DNA of 64,000 nt from Arthrobacter sp. AFG20 (GCF_002892795.1 NZ_PJMC01000014.1:57228-121227), one strand, 5' to 3'; shown: positions 26,101 to 35,305, counted from the stretch's first letter. The notes: a model not told the origin generated them from the sequence alone. Made by a program: numbers and translations.

Positions 26101-26302
26101 GTGACGTGATGAGCTGTTCGACTTCACCGGCAGAGAGCCCCAGGGCCTCGGTCTGTATTTCGACCTGCGGCGGTGCGAACTCGGGGAAGGCGTCAACCGG
26201 CATGGTGGGCAGGGCGGTGAAGCCGTACCCGAGGACGCCGGCGGCCACGACCAGGACAAGGATCCGGAACTGCAGAACCCAGCCGAGAATGGCGCCCATC
26301 AT
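23147..26302 (-). CDS. RND-family transporter, CzcA/CusA-like, with altered proton-relay residues (pump 2)
   Basis: This 1,051-residue protein is a gapless counterpart of pump 1 over the N-terminal half (shared [28 protein letters not shown]). In TM4 the residues matching pump 1 Asp412 and Glu419 are Gly412 and Asn419; Asp413 and Asp417 remain. It also has GIAVRSCLLLAGEV in TM10 in place of the ARNGILL form. It may be a weak or regulatory subunit, or use a different proton path. The start at 26302 is a double ATG (26302/26299) with AAAAGG upstream. It is the first gene of pump 2-adaptor-pump 1. Confidence 0.9.
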   Translation of the reverse strand: MMGAILGWVLQFRILVLVVAAGVLGYGFTALPTMPVDAFPEFAPPQVEIQTEALGLSAGEVEQLITSPMEADLLNGVAWVEAIRSKSLPGLSSIQLVFQPGTDMFRARQLVAERLTQARALPNVSAAPVLMQPLSSTSRVMMVRLTSKDMSPIDMSVLARWTMKPALLAVPGVANISIWGQRDQQLQVLVDPKQLEAKGVTLDQVIRTTGNSVWVSPLSYLEASTPGTGGFLETGHQRLGVQHVLPITTPEDLGKVSIQGSTDKLLLGDVAQVQTDHQPLIGDAQPGQDAELLLVIEKFPETNTADVTKGLDETMRELQAGLPGVTADTTVYRQESYVEQEMGTLGVALLVTLLLVAAAFGVIFRSWRSALITLITVPLSLIAAALLLTLRGAGLNTLVFAGMILALTVIIGDVAEDLNSAARAYRASKATGLGDSRIALLAGALRPVRTSLFYALLIMALSVLPMLFVPGQNGAMFGPLVIAYLLALAVAMVVALTVTAALTFFLPPASAAPGRERQAMQRLRIRYGRALSRRPGKPALVLAAAAVMALAALALAPQLVPNHPVVPVLADNTLVVQWRAAPGTSDQEMVRITDTAAREVRAVQGVSNVATEVGRAITSDHVGDISSGELWVGVAKDASYSSTLEDVQRVVAGYPGLSATVSTYPQQKIDQIREAADSGFGVRVYGVDMATLRAKAEEVRQVLAHTAGVVNPRVDAAIEQPTVQVKVDLAKAQKAGVIPGDVRRAAAALLQGIEVGNVYEQQKVFSVVVKGTPATRNSLTSVSELLIDTPKGGHVRLGDVAEVSIVPNDAVIVHDDTSRRVDVKADIQGRGLADVQQDIERGLQQIQFPVAYHAEILTRFAQQQSAFQWLWLLAAVAAFGILVLLQTALGGWRLAAAVFLGLIASLSGGVIAALADGGANYLAAFVAFSAILGIAVRSCLLLAGEVRNLRARHGEATGPALVIRAARNRLKPTLASVVTTAAALLPLVLLGGVTGTEVIQPIAIIIWGGLLTTTLFVLFVLPAILLRFEGSQAGTRTATTQPAVADARTGL

Positions 26303-26689
26303 GGCCTTTTCACCGCCAATGTCATCCCCGCTGATTTCACGGGCAATGAAAGGCTGGGAGTGCCGCCATACCGACGGCGATGTCGGTGTTTGGTGGACAG
26401 TCCAGCGGTTCTTTGCGTTTCAGGACGCCTTGTGTGCGGGTTCACGGTCAGATCTACGCTGAGGTGACCGGGGAAAAAAGTCTCAACTGCAAAATAGATG
26501 TTCACGGCGCGGCTCCATTGCTACTGCCTTCGCGCCCCCCAAACGTCTAGCAGAATCGTGGCCCCTACGAGGCGCAACGTCAATGCCTCGAGCAACTATT
26601 TTTTCAGCAGGTGACTCCTACGAGTCAGCAGCGACCCGAACCAGCTCTTCCTCGAGGTTATAGAAATCGGTCCCCAGGCCCCTGGCCGG
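26303..26689. other. Intergenic region upstream of the RND operon
   Basis: These 387 bases separate the symporter stop from the RND start; both genes are on the minus strand. I see no convincing frame. Two small inverted repeats are present: ACCGAC-N6-GTCGGT (26370-26387) and TGACTC-CTAC-GAGTCA (26612-26627). Either could be an operator. No clear -35/-10 pair or T-tailed terminator is visible. Confidence 0.5.
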
Positions 26690-28363
26690 CTACACCGGTG
26701 ACGGCCCTCCGGGTTCGACGAAACGCTGGGTCCGCTCGATCTCCACAACCTTCGGGTCCGTTTCATCAGCGCCGTAGTCAGACCGACGCGTCTTGTCCTC
26801 TCCCTGGGGCACCTTGAGTGCGCGCAGCACTAAGGTAAGTACGACGGCGACAACCAGGTTGAGCACGAACGCCGACACGGCGATGTAGACCGTGAAGTCG
26901 GTCCCAGGGACGGGAGCCGTGGAGCCGCCGAAGTGTGCGTGCGTGACGGGATTGAGGACATTGTAGGCCGAGACCGTGCCGAAGGCTATGCCCACGGCCC
27001 ATCCGGCCAGCAGCGCCCACCGGTCAAACCACCGCGTGTAGAGGCCTGCGACAACAGCGGGGAACGTCTGCAGAATCCAGATGCCGCCCAGCAGCTGCAT
27101 GTTGATGGCCGCGGACTGGTCCATGGCAATAACGAAAATGAGCGCGCCGACCTTTACCACAAGGGAGACGATCTTGGACACCTTTGCCTCTGTCTTGGGG
27201 TCGACATCAGGCCGGATGAAGTCCCGGTAGATATTGCGCGTAAACATGTTCGCCGCGGCGATGGACATGATCGCGGCCGGTACCAGCGCCCCGATGGCGA
27301 TGGCTGCCAGGGCCACCCCGGCGAACCAGGCGGGGAAGTGGTCCAGGAAGAGCTGCGGGACCACGAGCTGGGGGTTGACCGACCCGTTGAGGTCGATCGG
27401 CCTGGTGCCGGCCTTGATGGCCACGAAACCCAGCAGTGCGAGGAAGCCCAGCATGAGGGAGTACAGAGGCAGAATCGCGGCGTTGCGCCGGATCGTGTTG
27501 CGCTCCTTGGACGCGAGCACGCCGGTGATGGAGTGCGGGTACATGAACAGCGCCATGGCCGACCCGAGCGCCAGCGTCCAGTAGGCCGAGTAGCTCGCGG
27601 CCGATGGGATGAACACCCCGGTGGGCTTCCCCGTCGCCTCATTCACGGTGTCCAGCTTCGTCTTCGCTGCTCCGAAGATCGCGTCCCACCCGCCGAACTT
27701 GATCGGCAGGTAGATGACCGCGACGATCACCGCGAGATAGATAAGCAGGTCCTTGACGACAGCTATCATCGCCGGTGCCCGCAACCCCGAGGTATAGGTG
27801 TATGCCGCCAGCACGACGAACGCGAGAATGAGCGGCAGGTCTGTCAGGAGCACGTTCTCGGAGCTGCCCAGGCCGAGCACGGTGAGGACAGCCTTGATGC
27901 CCACGAGCTGCAGGGCGATGTAAGGCATGGTTGCCACGATGCCGGTGACGGCGACGGCAAGGGACAGCCAACGGCTCCCGTAACGGCCGCCCACCAAGTC
28001 TGCCGACGTAACGTAGCCGTGCCGGTGGGACACCGACCAGAGCCGGCTCATGATGATGAAGATAATCGGGTAGAGGACGATCGTGTACGGCACCGCGAAG
28101 AAGCCGCTGACGGCGCCGGTGGCCCACATCGCCGCAGGGACCGCAACGAACGTGTAGGCGGTGTAGAGGTCGCCGCCCAGCAGGAACCACGTGATCCACG
28201 TCCCGAAGCCGCGTCCGCCGAGCCCCCACTCATCCAGGCTGTGCAGCCCCTCACTCTCCGCTGTCCGGCGCCACCGGGCCGCCATAAAGCCCATGACGGC
28301 GACTGCGACGAAGAGCAGCACCACAATGATGAGGGCGACCCAGTTGATCTCGCGGCCGTTCAT
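26690..28363 (-). CDS. Sodium:solute symporter family permease (acetate/monocarboxylate type)
   Basis: The 557-residue protein has about 13 membrane segments and SSS-family landmarks such as ALGSAMALFMYPHSITGVLASKERNTIRRN and a long first cytoplasmic stretch (LHSLDEWGLGGRGFGTWITW). The length and motifs fit the SSS subfamily that includes MctC- and ActP-like carriers, which take up small organic acids with Na+ or H+. The substrate is not determined. The hydrophilic C-terminus ends at about residue 557. It starts in an ATGA overlap with the DUF3311 gene, a conserved pairing. Confidence 0.9.
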   Translation of the reverse strand: MNGREINWVALIIVVLLFVAVAVMGFMAARWRRTAESEGLHSLDEWGLGGRGFGTWITWFLLGGDLYTAYTFVAVPAAMWATGAVSGFFAVPYTIVLYPIIFIIMSRLWSVSHRHGYVTSADLVGGRYGSRWLSLAVAVTGIVATMPYIALQLVGIKAVLTVLGLGSSENVLLTDLPLILAFVVLAAYTYTSGLRAPAMIAVVKDLLIYLAVIVAVIYLPIKFGGWDAIFGAAKTKLDTVNEATGKPTGVFIPSAASYSAYWTLALGSAMALFMYPHSITGVLASKERNTIRRNAAILPLYSLMLGFLALLGFVAIKAGTRPIDLNGSVNPQLVVPQLFLDHFPAWFAGVALAAIAIGALVPAAIMSIAAANMFTRNIYRDFIRPDVDPKTEAKVSKIVSLVVKVGALIFVIAMDQSAAINMQLLGGIWILQTFPAVVAGLYTRWFDRWALLAGWAVGIAFGTVSAYNVLNPVTHAHFGGSTAPVPGTDFTVYIAVSAFVLNLVVAVVLTLVLRALKVPQGEDKTRRSDYGADETDPKVVEIERTQRFVEPGGPSPV

Positions 28364-28731
28364 GGCCGCTCATCTCCGTTCGTGGCGTCGCCGTCGAGGC
28401 CGCCATCGCCCGCGCGGGCCGCCGCCCGCCGTCGCCGGTCTTCCGTGGTCACCAGCCAGTAGGCCACGCCGCTCAAGCCTGCGGAAATGGGAACCCAGAG
28501 CAGCTGGTACCAGTAGAAGAAAGGCATGCCGCCCAGGGTTGGGGCGTTGAACGAGTAGGTCTGCGGCATGAGCGGGAGAATGATCGCCACCGAAAGTAGT
28601 ACGCCGGCGATGACGTACCGCCCGCGGCGCGCCGGGCCGCGGGTAGCTGTGTTGCGGGTCGGCTGTCCGGCGCCCGGGGGAGCCCCTGGGATGGGGCGCC
28701 GTGCCGGGTCAGGACGATCTTGATGGGACAC
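28360..28731 (-). CDS. DUF3311 small membrane protein, partner of the symporter
   Basis: This 123-residue protein has a hydrophilic Pro-rich N-terminus (about 40 residues), two membrane segments (YVIAGVLLSVAIILPL and a second after MPFFYWYQLLWVPISAG) and a charged tail. PTLGGMPFFYWYQLLWV is the DUF3311 signature. The family is almost always encoded directly upstream of a sodium:solute symporter and is presumed to be a small accessory subunit. The start is GTG at 28729-28731. It overlaps the symporter gene by 4 bases. Confidence 0.88.
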   Translation of the reverse strand: MSHQDRPDPARRPIPGAPPGAGQPTRNTATRGPARRGRYVIAGVLLSVAIILPLMPQTYSFNAPTLGGMPFFYWYQLLWVPISAGLSGVAYWLVTTEDRRRRAAARAGDGGLDGDATNGDERP

Positions 28732-28932
28732 CCCACGACCTCCTTGTCAGCCCGTCTCCCGGGCTCCGGGACCTCCGGAGAGCGGTGAGGCGGAGGTTAC
28801 AACTGTTGCCCTCCAGTTCCTTTGTACGCCCGCCGGTGGCAGTCGGGAAGAGCCCGTGGTGGCCCTCGGCTCCAACGCTGGCTCCATAACTGCGTATATT
28901 TGCTTGGGGCTAATCACGAGACTGGGGGACAG

Positions 28933-31900
28933 ATGCCGCTTCGTTTATTGACGCGTGCAAAACAACGCGCACTGGCGTCGGCAACGACGTTTTCGGCAAT
29001 TGGGCTGCTTGTGGCAGTGGCAGTCATCCACCCGGGATTCCGGACGACGCAGATCGACCTGAATGACGGCGGCGTGTGGGTAACCAATTCCGACATGAAC
29101 CTCGTGGGGCACCTGAACTTCCAGTCGAAAACTTTGGATGGCGGCCTCATGGCAGCCAGCGCCGACTTCGACGTCCTACAGCACAGCAGCAGCGTGCTCG
29201 TGTCCGACCGCGGCAACGCCTCCCTGGGCCGGGTCAAGGTCTCCGACGTCACCCTTGAACCGCCCCAGCAGCTTCCGGGATCGGCGGTCCCGGCTTTCGG
29301 GGAAAAAGCGGTGGCGCTGGCTGATCCGGGCTCGGGCCGTCTCTGGGTGACACAGAGCAGCATGCTCGGCTCTGTCGACTTCGATTCCCAGGAACCTGTC
29401 CTGAGCGATGCCAAAGGCATCGTCGCGACGGTAGGAGCCGACGACGTCGTTTACGCCGCGGACCCCGCGCGCGGGGAGGTGACTTCCCTTCGTGTGAATG
29501 CGACCGGCGGAGTGGATTCCCGCAACACCGTCCAGCACCAGTCGATCCGCAATAAAGAACACGTCCAGGTCGCCGCCGTCGGGGACCAGCCCGTTATATT
29601 CGACGCCGATGCCGGAACCCTCCACCTTCCGTCCGGCCGGCTGGCTCAGCTGCCGGACGCGGCGGAGGCCAAGCTGCAGCAAAGCGGCCCTGCATCGGAC
29701 TTCGTCGCCGTCTCCACAAAGAAGGCCCTGATCAAGCAGCCCCTGGACGGTTCGGCGGCGACGGTTGTGGAGCTCGGAACATCGGGAACACCTGCCACCC
29801 CGGTCCATGTCAACGGCTGTGTCTACGCAGCGTGGTCCGGGGCAGGCAAATATCTGCGGGATTGCACTAACACTGCTGATAGCCGGAGGGCTGACATCCC
29901 TGGCGCAACCGCCCGCTCCAACCTGGTCTTTCGCGTCAACCGGGACATCGTGGTTCTAAACGACGTCACGTCCGGGAACGTCTGGCTGGTCACCGAGAAC
30001 ATGCGGCTCGTAGCCAACTGGGACGAGATCATTCCGCCGCCGAACAAAACCGAGGACCAGGACGACCCCGCCGCGGAAGACAACCTGGTGGACACTCTCC
30101 CGGACCGCACCAAGGAGAACCGGCCGCCCTCCGCCGCTGATGACCAGTTCGGAGTGCGGCCCGGCCGGACTACGCTTCTGCCAGTCCTGGACAACGACTC
30201 GGACCCGGACGGAGACGTCCTCACCGTCCAGCTCCAGGGCGACAACCCCGACGTCGGCAGCGTGCAGGCCGTCTACAACGGAACCGGCCTGCAAGTGAAG
30301 GTGCCGGCCAATGCGACCGGAACGTCGCAGTTCCGGTACCTGGCCAGTGACGGCCGCGGCGGCACCGCCGGAGCCACGGTCACCTTAACCGTACGGGACT
30401 CAGCCACCAACGGGCCGCCGAAACAGAAACGCGTACCCACGATCATCTTGGAGCAGGGCAAAAGCATCTCCCAGAACGTCCTCACCGACTGGACCGATCC
30501 CGATGGCGATGACCTGCTGCTTCTGGGAGCACGCCCTTCCAGTGAAGGCGACCAGGTGCGTACCCGGGCGGACGGCCTTTTGACCTTCAAGGACGTGGGA
30601 TCAACCCTGGGCAAAAATGACGTCGTGATAACTGTCTCCGACGGCCGGGACCAGGTCGAGGGCACAGTGGTGGTGGACGTCCGCGCCAAAGGCGACCTTC
30701 CGCCGAAGGCCAACGCGGACCACGTTTCGGGTACCGCCGGGCAGGACATTCTGGTTTCTCCGCTGAAGAATGACAGCGACCCCACTGGCGAAGGACTGCG
30801 GCTGACACGCGTGGCAGGCGCCAAGGAGCAGGCAATCACCCCCGACTACCAGGCGGGGACCTTCACATTCCGCGCATCCAACGCCGGAACGTATTACGTG
30901 ACCTATCTGGTGACCAATGGACCGGACAGCTCTGAGGGACTTGTGCGGATCGATGTCAGTGCTGCCGGGGCGGGGCGGGGTGAACCGGTCGCCGTCGCTG
31001 ATACAGCTCTGCTGCCGGTCGGCGGCGAAGTGCTGCTGGACGCGCTCGCCAACGACTCGGACCCGGCCGGTGGCGTCCTTGTGATCCAGTCCGTCGGGCT
31101 TCCCCGGAATACGGCAGTAGCCGTCGCCGTCGTCAATCACCAGATCCTGCGCATTACCGACGTCCGTGGCCTGACTGCGCCCACCAGCCTGACGTACACA
31201 GTGTCCAACGGCGTGGCCAGCGCAACCGGGCAGGTCACCATCCTGCCCATTCCGGCGCCCGCCAAACTGCTCCCGCCTGTCGCGGCCCCGGATGAAATCA
31301 CAGTGCGGGCCAACGACGTGGCCACCATCGCCGTGCTTGCCAATGACGCCCACCCGAATGGCGCCAAGCTGAAGCTCAAGCCGGTGCTCGTCCAGGGAAT
31401 CACCCCCGCCCAAGGCCTCCTCGCAGTGTCGGGGGACGTGCTTCGCTTCAAGGCAGGCAGAGCCGGAGGAACGGTGCACGCGATCTACGCTGTCGCCGGC
31501 CCGGACGGGCAGGAAGACTCGGCGCAGGTGACCATTCACATTCGCGGCGAGGGAACGAACTCCAGGCCGCTTCCCCACAATGTCACCGGTCGGGTCGTAG
31601 CCGGCAACACGACGAGGATCGCCATTCCCCTGGACGGCATTGATCCCGACGGAGACTCTGTCACCTTGGTGGGGCTGGAGCAGGCACCGCGCAAGGGAAC
31701 AGCGGCGGTGGGTGCCCACTATGTCGAATACACGGCGCCAACGAACGCCGCCGGACAGGACACCTTCACCTACGTGGTCGAGGACCGGTTCGGGGCACGG
31801 TCCACCGCCAGTGTGGCCGTGGGCATCGCACCCGCGCCGGGATCCAACCAGCGCCCCAGGGCCGTTGAGGACAGCATCACCGTTCTCCCGGGGCGGCATG

Positions 31901-34900
31901 TGGCAGTGGACGTGCTGGCCAATGATTCCGACCCCGACGGCGATAACGTCACCCTCGTAGCCAACCGGCTGGAAGCGGCCCCGGAACTGAAGGCCGAGGT
32001 CATCGACGGACGGGTGCAACTCACCGCCCCGACGCCTTCCGAAGCCTCCGCCACCGCGATTGTCCGGTACGAGATCAGCGATGGCCGCGGCGGCACCGCC
32101 GTCGGAACCCTCAAAATCCAGGTGCGCAAGGACGCCGCCACATTGGCGCCCGTCGCTCGGGACGACCGTGTGGCGTTCGCAGAGACCCTGGGCAAGGCCG
32201 TCGTCGAAGTCCCCGTCCTGAAGAACGACGAAGACCCGGACGGTGTGGCCGCGGAACTGAAGATAACCTTCCCGGAAGCCGCACCCACTGCCAGCATCTC
32301 GGCGCCCGGCAAGGTTTCGGTGCGGCTGGAGAGCCAGCCGCAGATCATCGCGTACACCGTCACCGACGTCGACAAGCTCAGCTCAACGGCGTTCATCGTG
32401 GTACCCGGCCTGCAAGGGCAGGCGCCCGCTCTGCGGAGCACCGCACCGTTGGAAGTGGTCAGCGGCCAGCAGCTGACGATGAACCTGCGGGACCTGGTGG
32501 TGGTCCGTGCCGGCAAGAGCCCCCGCATCACCCAGGACACCAAGGTCCAGGCGGTCGCTTCCAATGGAGCTCCGCTCGTGAAGGACGCGACCACCATCGT
32601 GTTCACTTCCGCCGACGACTACAAAGGCCCGGCAGCAGTTTCCCTCGAGGTCACCGACGGCGTGAGCGTTGATGACCCTGACGGGCGTACGGCGGTCCTG
32701 ACCGTCGGCATCAGGGTCCTGCCCGACCCGGGGCGCAACCATCCGCCAGCTTTCCCCTCCAGCACCGTGGACGCTGCAGTGGGCGAGGAATCCACCCTGG
32801 ACCTGCGCCAGGTGGCTACGGACGTCGACAAAGCGGACAAGGACAAGCTCACCTTTGCGCTGCAAGGGACACCGCCCGCCGGGATCAAAGCCTCCCTGGA
32901 CGGCAGCCTCTTTAAAGCCACCGTGGGCACCGCAACAAAGGGCAGCACGCTGACCGTGCGGGTCACCGTCTCGGACGGGCGCAGCGCACCGGTTGCAGGT
33001 GCCGTGGACGTCCGCGTGGTCGCGTCGAAGCGTCCGCTTGCCGCAGCGAACGACGACGTCATCGCCAGCGCCCGGGCCGGGCAATCACAGCCGGTACCGG
33101 TGCTGGACAACGACATCAACCCGTTCCCGGAATCACCGCTGAAAATCCTGAGCGCCGCCGTCGAGACCGGAAGGGGCACGGCCGCAGTGGAGGGCGGCGT
33201 CGTCGTCGTGACGCCCGCCGAGGAGTTCGTGGGCACAATGGTGGTCCGCTACCGGATCCAGGACAAGACCCAGGACGCGGAACGCGAAGTTGACGGGCGC
33301 GTCCGGCTCACCGTCAAGGACAAGCCGGATGCCCCGTCCACGCCTACTGTCGGAGAGGTGCGTGACCGTACCGTCGTCCTCAACTGGTCGCCGCCCGCCA
33401 ACAACGGAGCAGCGATCACCGGTTACAAGGTCAGCGGCAGCGGAGGGTTCTCGCAGCAGTGCCCTGCCACCACGTGCACGCTCACGGGTCTGACCAACAA
33501 CGTGGAGTACACCTTCACTGTGGTAGCCACTAACGAACTGGGGGACTCAGCGCCGTCTCCCGGTTCCGCACCTGCCCGTCCCGATGCGAAGCCGGATACC
33601 CCGGCAGCGCCGGCCCTGGTCTTTGGCGACAGATCCCTCACCGTGAACTGGGTACCTCCAAAGAGCAACGGTTCACCGGTGGAGAGCTACAACCTGGAGA
33701 TCTCACCCGCACCTCCGGCAGGAAACATCCGGGCAAGCAAGGTCACGGGAACGTCCCACCGGTGGACGGGCCTCCAGAACGGGACGCCGTACCAGGTCAG
33801 AATCCAGGCTTCCAACAAGGCGCCGGATCCATCGGAGTGGAGCGCCTATTCAGCCAGCGCCATCCCGGCCGGCGTACCGGGTGCCCCCGGCAAGCCCAGC
33901 ACCACCCGCACCACCTCCGGCGGGACGGAATCGATCATGGTGGTGTCGTGGACGCCCGCAGCGGACAACGGCGCCTCCATCGACACCTACACTGTCAACG
34001 CAATGCAGGGTGGGTCCACGGTAGCGAGCAGCACCGTGTCCGGCAGTCAGCTGAGCGTGCCTGTGACCGTCGGCAACTCCGCCACCGATTACACCTTCAC
34101 GGTTGTGGCCAAAAATAAGGCAGGTACGTCAGCCGCCAGTGCGCCGTCGGACCCCCGCCGCGCTTTCGGCGCGCCTGGTGCCGTCCCCGGCGTCCGGGCC
34201 GATCCATTGGACAACGCGGTGCAGCTTTCCTTTGGTGCGGCCGCGGGCAACGGTGCGACACCGAGCTACCAGTACCAGGTCAACGGAAGCAGCTTCATGG
34301 CAGTGCCGCCTGACAAGGTCATCCGGTCCGGTGTGCCCAACAACGGCAACTACACCATCGGGGTGCGCGCCGTTAACAGCGCGGACGGTGCCACCTACGA
34401 AGGGCCGGTCACCAACTCCAACCCGGTGGCGCCGTACGGCAAACCGCATGCGGCGAGTATCAACCCCGTTACTGTGACCACGACCGTGAGGTTCGACGTC
34501 GGTGCCGTAGTCAACAACGGACGCCGGGTCGTGGCACTGGAGTACCAGTCATCGGACGGGAAGTCAGGCACGTTGGGTGCCGGGGGAGGATCCGTCACCA
34601 CCGGTAACGGGTACGACCAATCCATCTCCATCACCGTTACAGTCGTGGATGACCTCGGCCAGCGCACAGCGGTCTCGGCGACCGGAAGGACAGCCCCGGC
34701 GAAGTACCTCGTGGTGGACAACGGCACGGCGAGTCCCGGTACCTGCGAATGGCCCACCAACGGCACCTCTTCTCCGGACACAGCGGCCAATTGTGCCGCC
34801 GGTGGCGGAACCTTCGTGGCGCAGGGCACGCGGGTGCAGGTCCAGTGCGTAACCACCGGTGCCGCATACACCATCTACGACGGAGCCACGGGCCGCCCCA

Positions 34901-34995
34901 CCGGGTCCACGAGCAATGTTTGGTACAAGGTGATCAACAACCTCTGGATCCGTCCGACCGACGGGCCCGTGGATTCGGGGGTTCCGGCCTGCTGA
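28933..34995 (+). CDS. Giant anchored surface protein with Ig/cadherin-like and fibronectin type III repeats
   Basis: The 2,020-residue protein has one N-terminal membrane anchor (about residues 14-36). A possible beta-propeller-like region follows (40-390). Tandem Ig/cadherin-like modules then occur every 90-100 residues, each marked by a DNDSDPDGD-type calcium-binding turn (near 420, 612, 706, 803, 902, 995, 1096 and 1392). Four to five fibronectin III domains run from about 1467 to 1920. A C-terminal Cys-containing module of about 85 residues ends in GVPAC. Such proteins are exported and may bind cell wall or surfaces. I chose the ATG at 28933 (ACTGGGGGAC upstream) because it puts the anchor at the N-terminus. 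A strong terminator follows, so it seems monocistronic. Confidence 0.88.
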   Translation: MPLRLLTRAKQRALASATTFSAIGLLVAVAVIHPGFRTTQIDLNDGGVWVTNSDMNLVGHLNFQSKTLDGGLMAASADFDVLQHSSSVLVSDRGNASLGRVKVSDVTLEPPQQLPGSAVPAFGEKAVALADPGSGRLWVTQSSMLGSVDFDSQEPVLSDAKGIVATVGADDVVYAADPARGEVTSLRVNATGGVDSRNTVQHQSIRNKEHVQVAAVGDQPVIFDADAGTLHLPSGRLAQLPDAAEAKLQQSGPASDFVAVSTKKALIKQPLDGSAATVVELGTSGTPATPVHVNGCVYAAWSGAGKYLRDCTNTADSRRADIPGATARSNLVFRVNRDIVVLNDVTSGNVWLVTENMRLVANWDEIIPPPNKTEDQDDPAAEDNLVDTLPDRTKENRPPSAADDQFGVRPGRTTLLPVLDNDSDPDGDVLTVQLQGDNPDVGSVQAVYNGTGLQVKVPANATGTSQFRYLASDGRGGTAGATVTLTVRDSATNGPPKQKRVPTIILEQGKSISQNVLTDWTDPDGDDLLLLGARPSSEGDQVRTRADGLLTFKDVGSTLGKNDVVITVSDGRDQVEGTVVVDVRAKGDLPPKANADHVSGTAGQDILVSPLKNDSDPTGEGLRLTRVAGAKEQAITPDYQAGTFTFRASNAGTYYVTYLVTNGPDSSEGLVRIDVSAAGAGRGEPVAVADTALLPVGGEVLLDALANDSDPAGGVLVIQSVGLPRNTAVAVAVVNHQILRITDVRGLTAPTSLTYTVSNGVASATGQVTILPIPAPAKLLPPVAAPDEITVRANDVATIAVLANDAHPNGAKLKLKPVLVQGITPAQGLLAVSGDVLRFKAGRAGGTVHAIYAVAGPDGQEDSAQVTIHIRGEGTNSRPLPHNVTGRVVAGNTTRIAIPLDGIDPDGDSVTLVGLEQAPRKGTAAVGAHYVEYTAPTNAAGQDTFTYVVEDRFGARSTASVAVGIAPAPGSNQRPRAVEDSITVLPGRHVAVDVLANDSDPDGDNVTLVANRLEAAPELKAEVIDGRVQLTAPTPSEASATAIVRYEISDGRGGTAVGTLKIQVRKDAATLAPVARDDRVAFAETLGKAVVEVPVLKNDEDPDGVAAELKITFPEAAPTASISAPGKVSVRLESQPQIIAYTVTDVDKLSSTAFIVVPGLQGQAPALRSTAPLEVVSGQQLTMNLRDLVVVRAGKSPRITQDTKVQAVASNGAPLVKDATTIVFTSADDYKGPAAVSLEVTDGVSVDDPDGRTAVLTVGIRVLPDPGRNHPPAFPSSTVDAAVGEESTLDLRQVATDVDKADKDKLTFALQGTPPAGIKASLDGSLFKATVGTATKGSTLTVRVTVSDGRSAPVAGAVDVRVVASKRPLAAANDDVIASARAGQSQPVPVLDNDINPFPESPLKILSAAVETGRGTAAVEGGVVVVTPAEEFVGTMVVRYRIQDKTQDAEREVDGRVRLTVKDKPDAPSTPTVGEVRDRTVVLNWSPPANNGAAITGYKVSGSGGFSQQCPATTCTLTGLTNNVEYTFTVVATNELGDSAPSPGSAPARPDAKPDTPAAPALVFGDRSLTVNWVPPKSNGSPVESYNLEISPAPPAGNIRASKVTGTSHRWTGLQNGTPYQVRIQASNKAPDPSEWSAYSASAIPAGVPGAPGKPSTTRTTSGGTESIMVVSWTPAADNGASIDTYTVNAMQGGSTVASSTVSGSQLSVPVTVGNSATDYTFTVVAKNKAGTSAASAPSDPRRAFGAPGAVPGVRADPLDNAVQLSFGAAAGNGATPSYQYQVNGSSFMAVPPDKVIRSGVPNNGNYTIGVRAVNSADGATYEGPVTNSNPVAPYGKPHAASINPVTVTTTVRFDVGAVVNNGRRVVALEYQSSDGKSGTLGAGGGSVTTGNGYDQSISITVTVVDDLGQRTAVSATGRTAPAKYLVVDNGTASPGTCEWPTNGTSSPDTAANCAAGGGTFVAQGTRVQVQCVTTGAAYTIYDGATGRPTGSTSNVWYKVINNLWIRPTDGPVDSGVPAC

Positions 34996-35025
34996 CGCCG
35001 CCTTCGGACCCCAGACTGTCAAGCT

Positions 35026-35067
35026 GAACGCCCCGGCCGCTCCCGCGGCCGGGGCGTTCGCCGTTTC
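35026..35067 (+). terminator. Strong hairpin terminator after the surface protein gene
   Basis: A perfect 15-bp stem (35026-35040 with 35045-35059) encloses a TCCC loop. The sequence after it, GCCGTTTCAG, has only a short T-run. Confidence 0.85.
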
Positions 35068-35262
35068 AGGGCAGCATCGTAACCACGGAGCGGTGCAGGT
35101 CAATGTGACGTGGGCATACCTGATCTCGTCGATTGCGGAGAGGACAGCTGTCTCGGAGATTCCTGCATGGATGTGGTGGCGCAGGGCCAGAGACCAAGAC
35201 TGCCGGATGTCGCATTTCGACACACGCCTGGATGGACATGCATCCCGTAGTTTCGGAGAACG

Positions 35263-35298
35263 AAAAAGCCCCGGGAATCCAATGGATTCCCGGGGCTT
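35263..35298 (-). terminator. Intrinsic terminator of tRNA-Leu
   Basis: On the minus strand a perfect 15-bp stem AAGCCCCGGGAATCC with a 3-base loop is followed by TTT. It lies 8 bases beyond the tRNA 3' end. Confidence 0.88.
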
Positions 35299-35305
35299 CC
35301 CTTTG

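Larger units (their letters stand above)
34996..35305. other. Gap between the giant surface protein gene and tRNA-Leu
   Basis: Apart from the two terminators listed separately (35026-35067 and 35263-35298), I see no supported gene. Short frames on both strands lack ribosome sites. One minus-strand frame at 35090-35240 looks weakly protein-like but has no start or family match that I recognise. Confidence 0.5.

Noticed and set aside
26612..26627. TGACTC-CTAC-GAGTCA as a terminator of the symporter gene
   Set aside because: Read on the minus strand it is followed by A's, not T's, and the stem is only 6 bp. It is kept as a possible operator in the gap entry.
26933..28462. A 509-codon plus-strand frame opposite the symporter
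   Set aside because: Very Asp/Arg/His-rich with no hydrophobic core; it arises from the reverse complement of membrane-protein codons.
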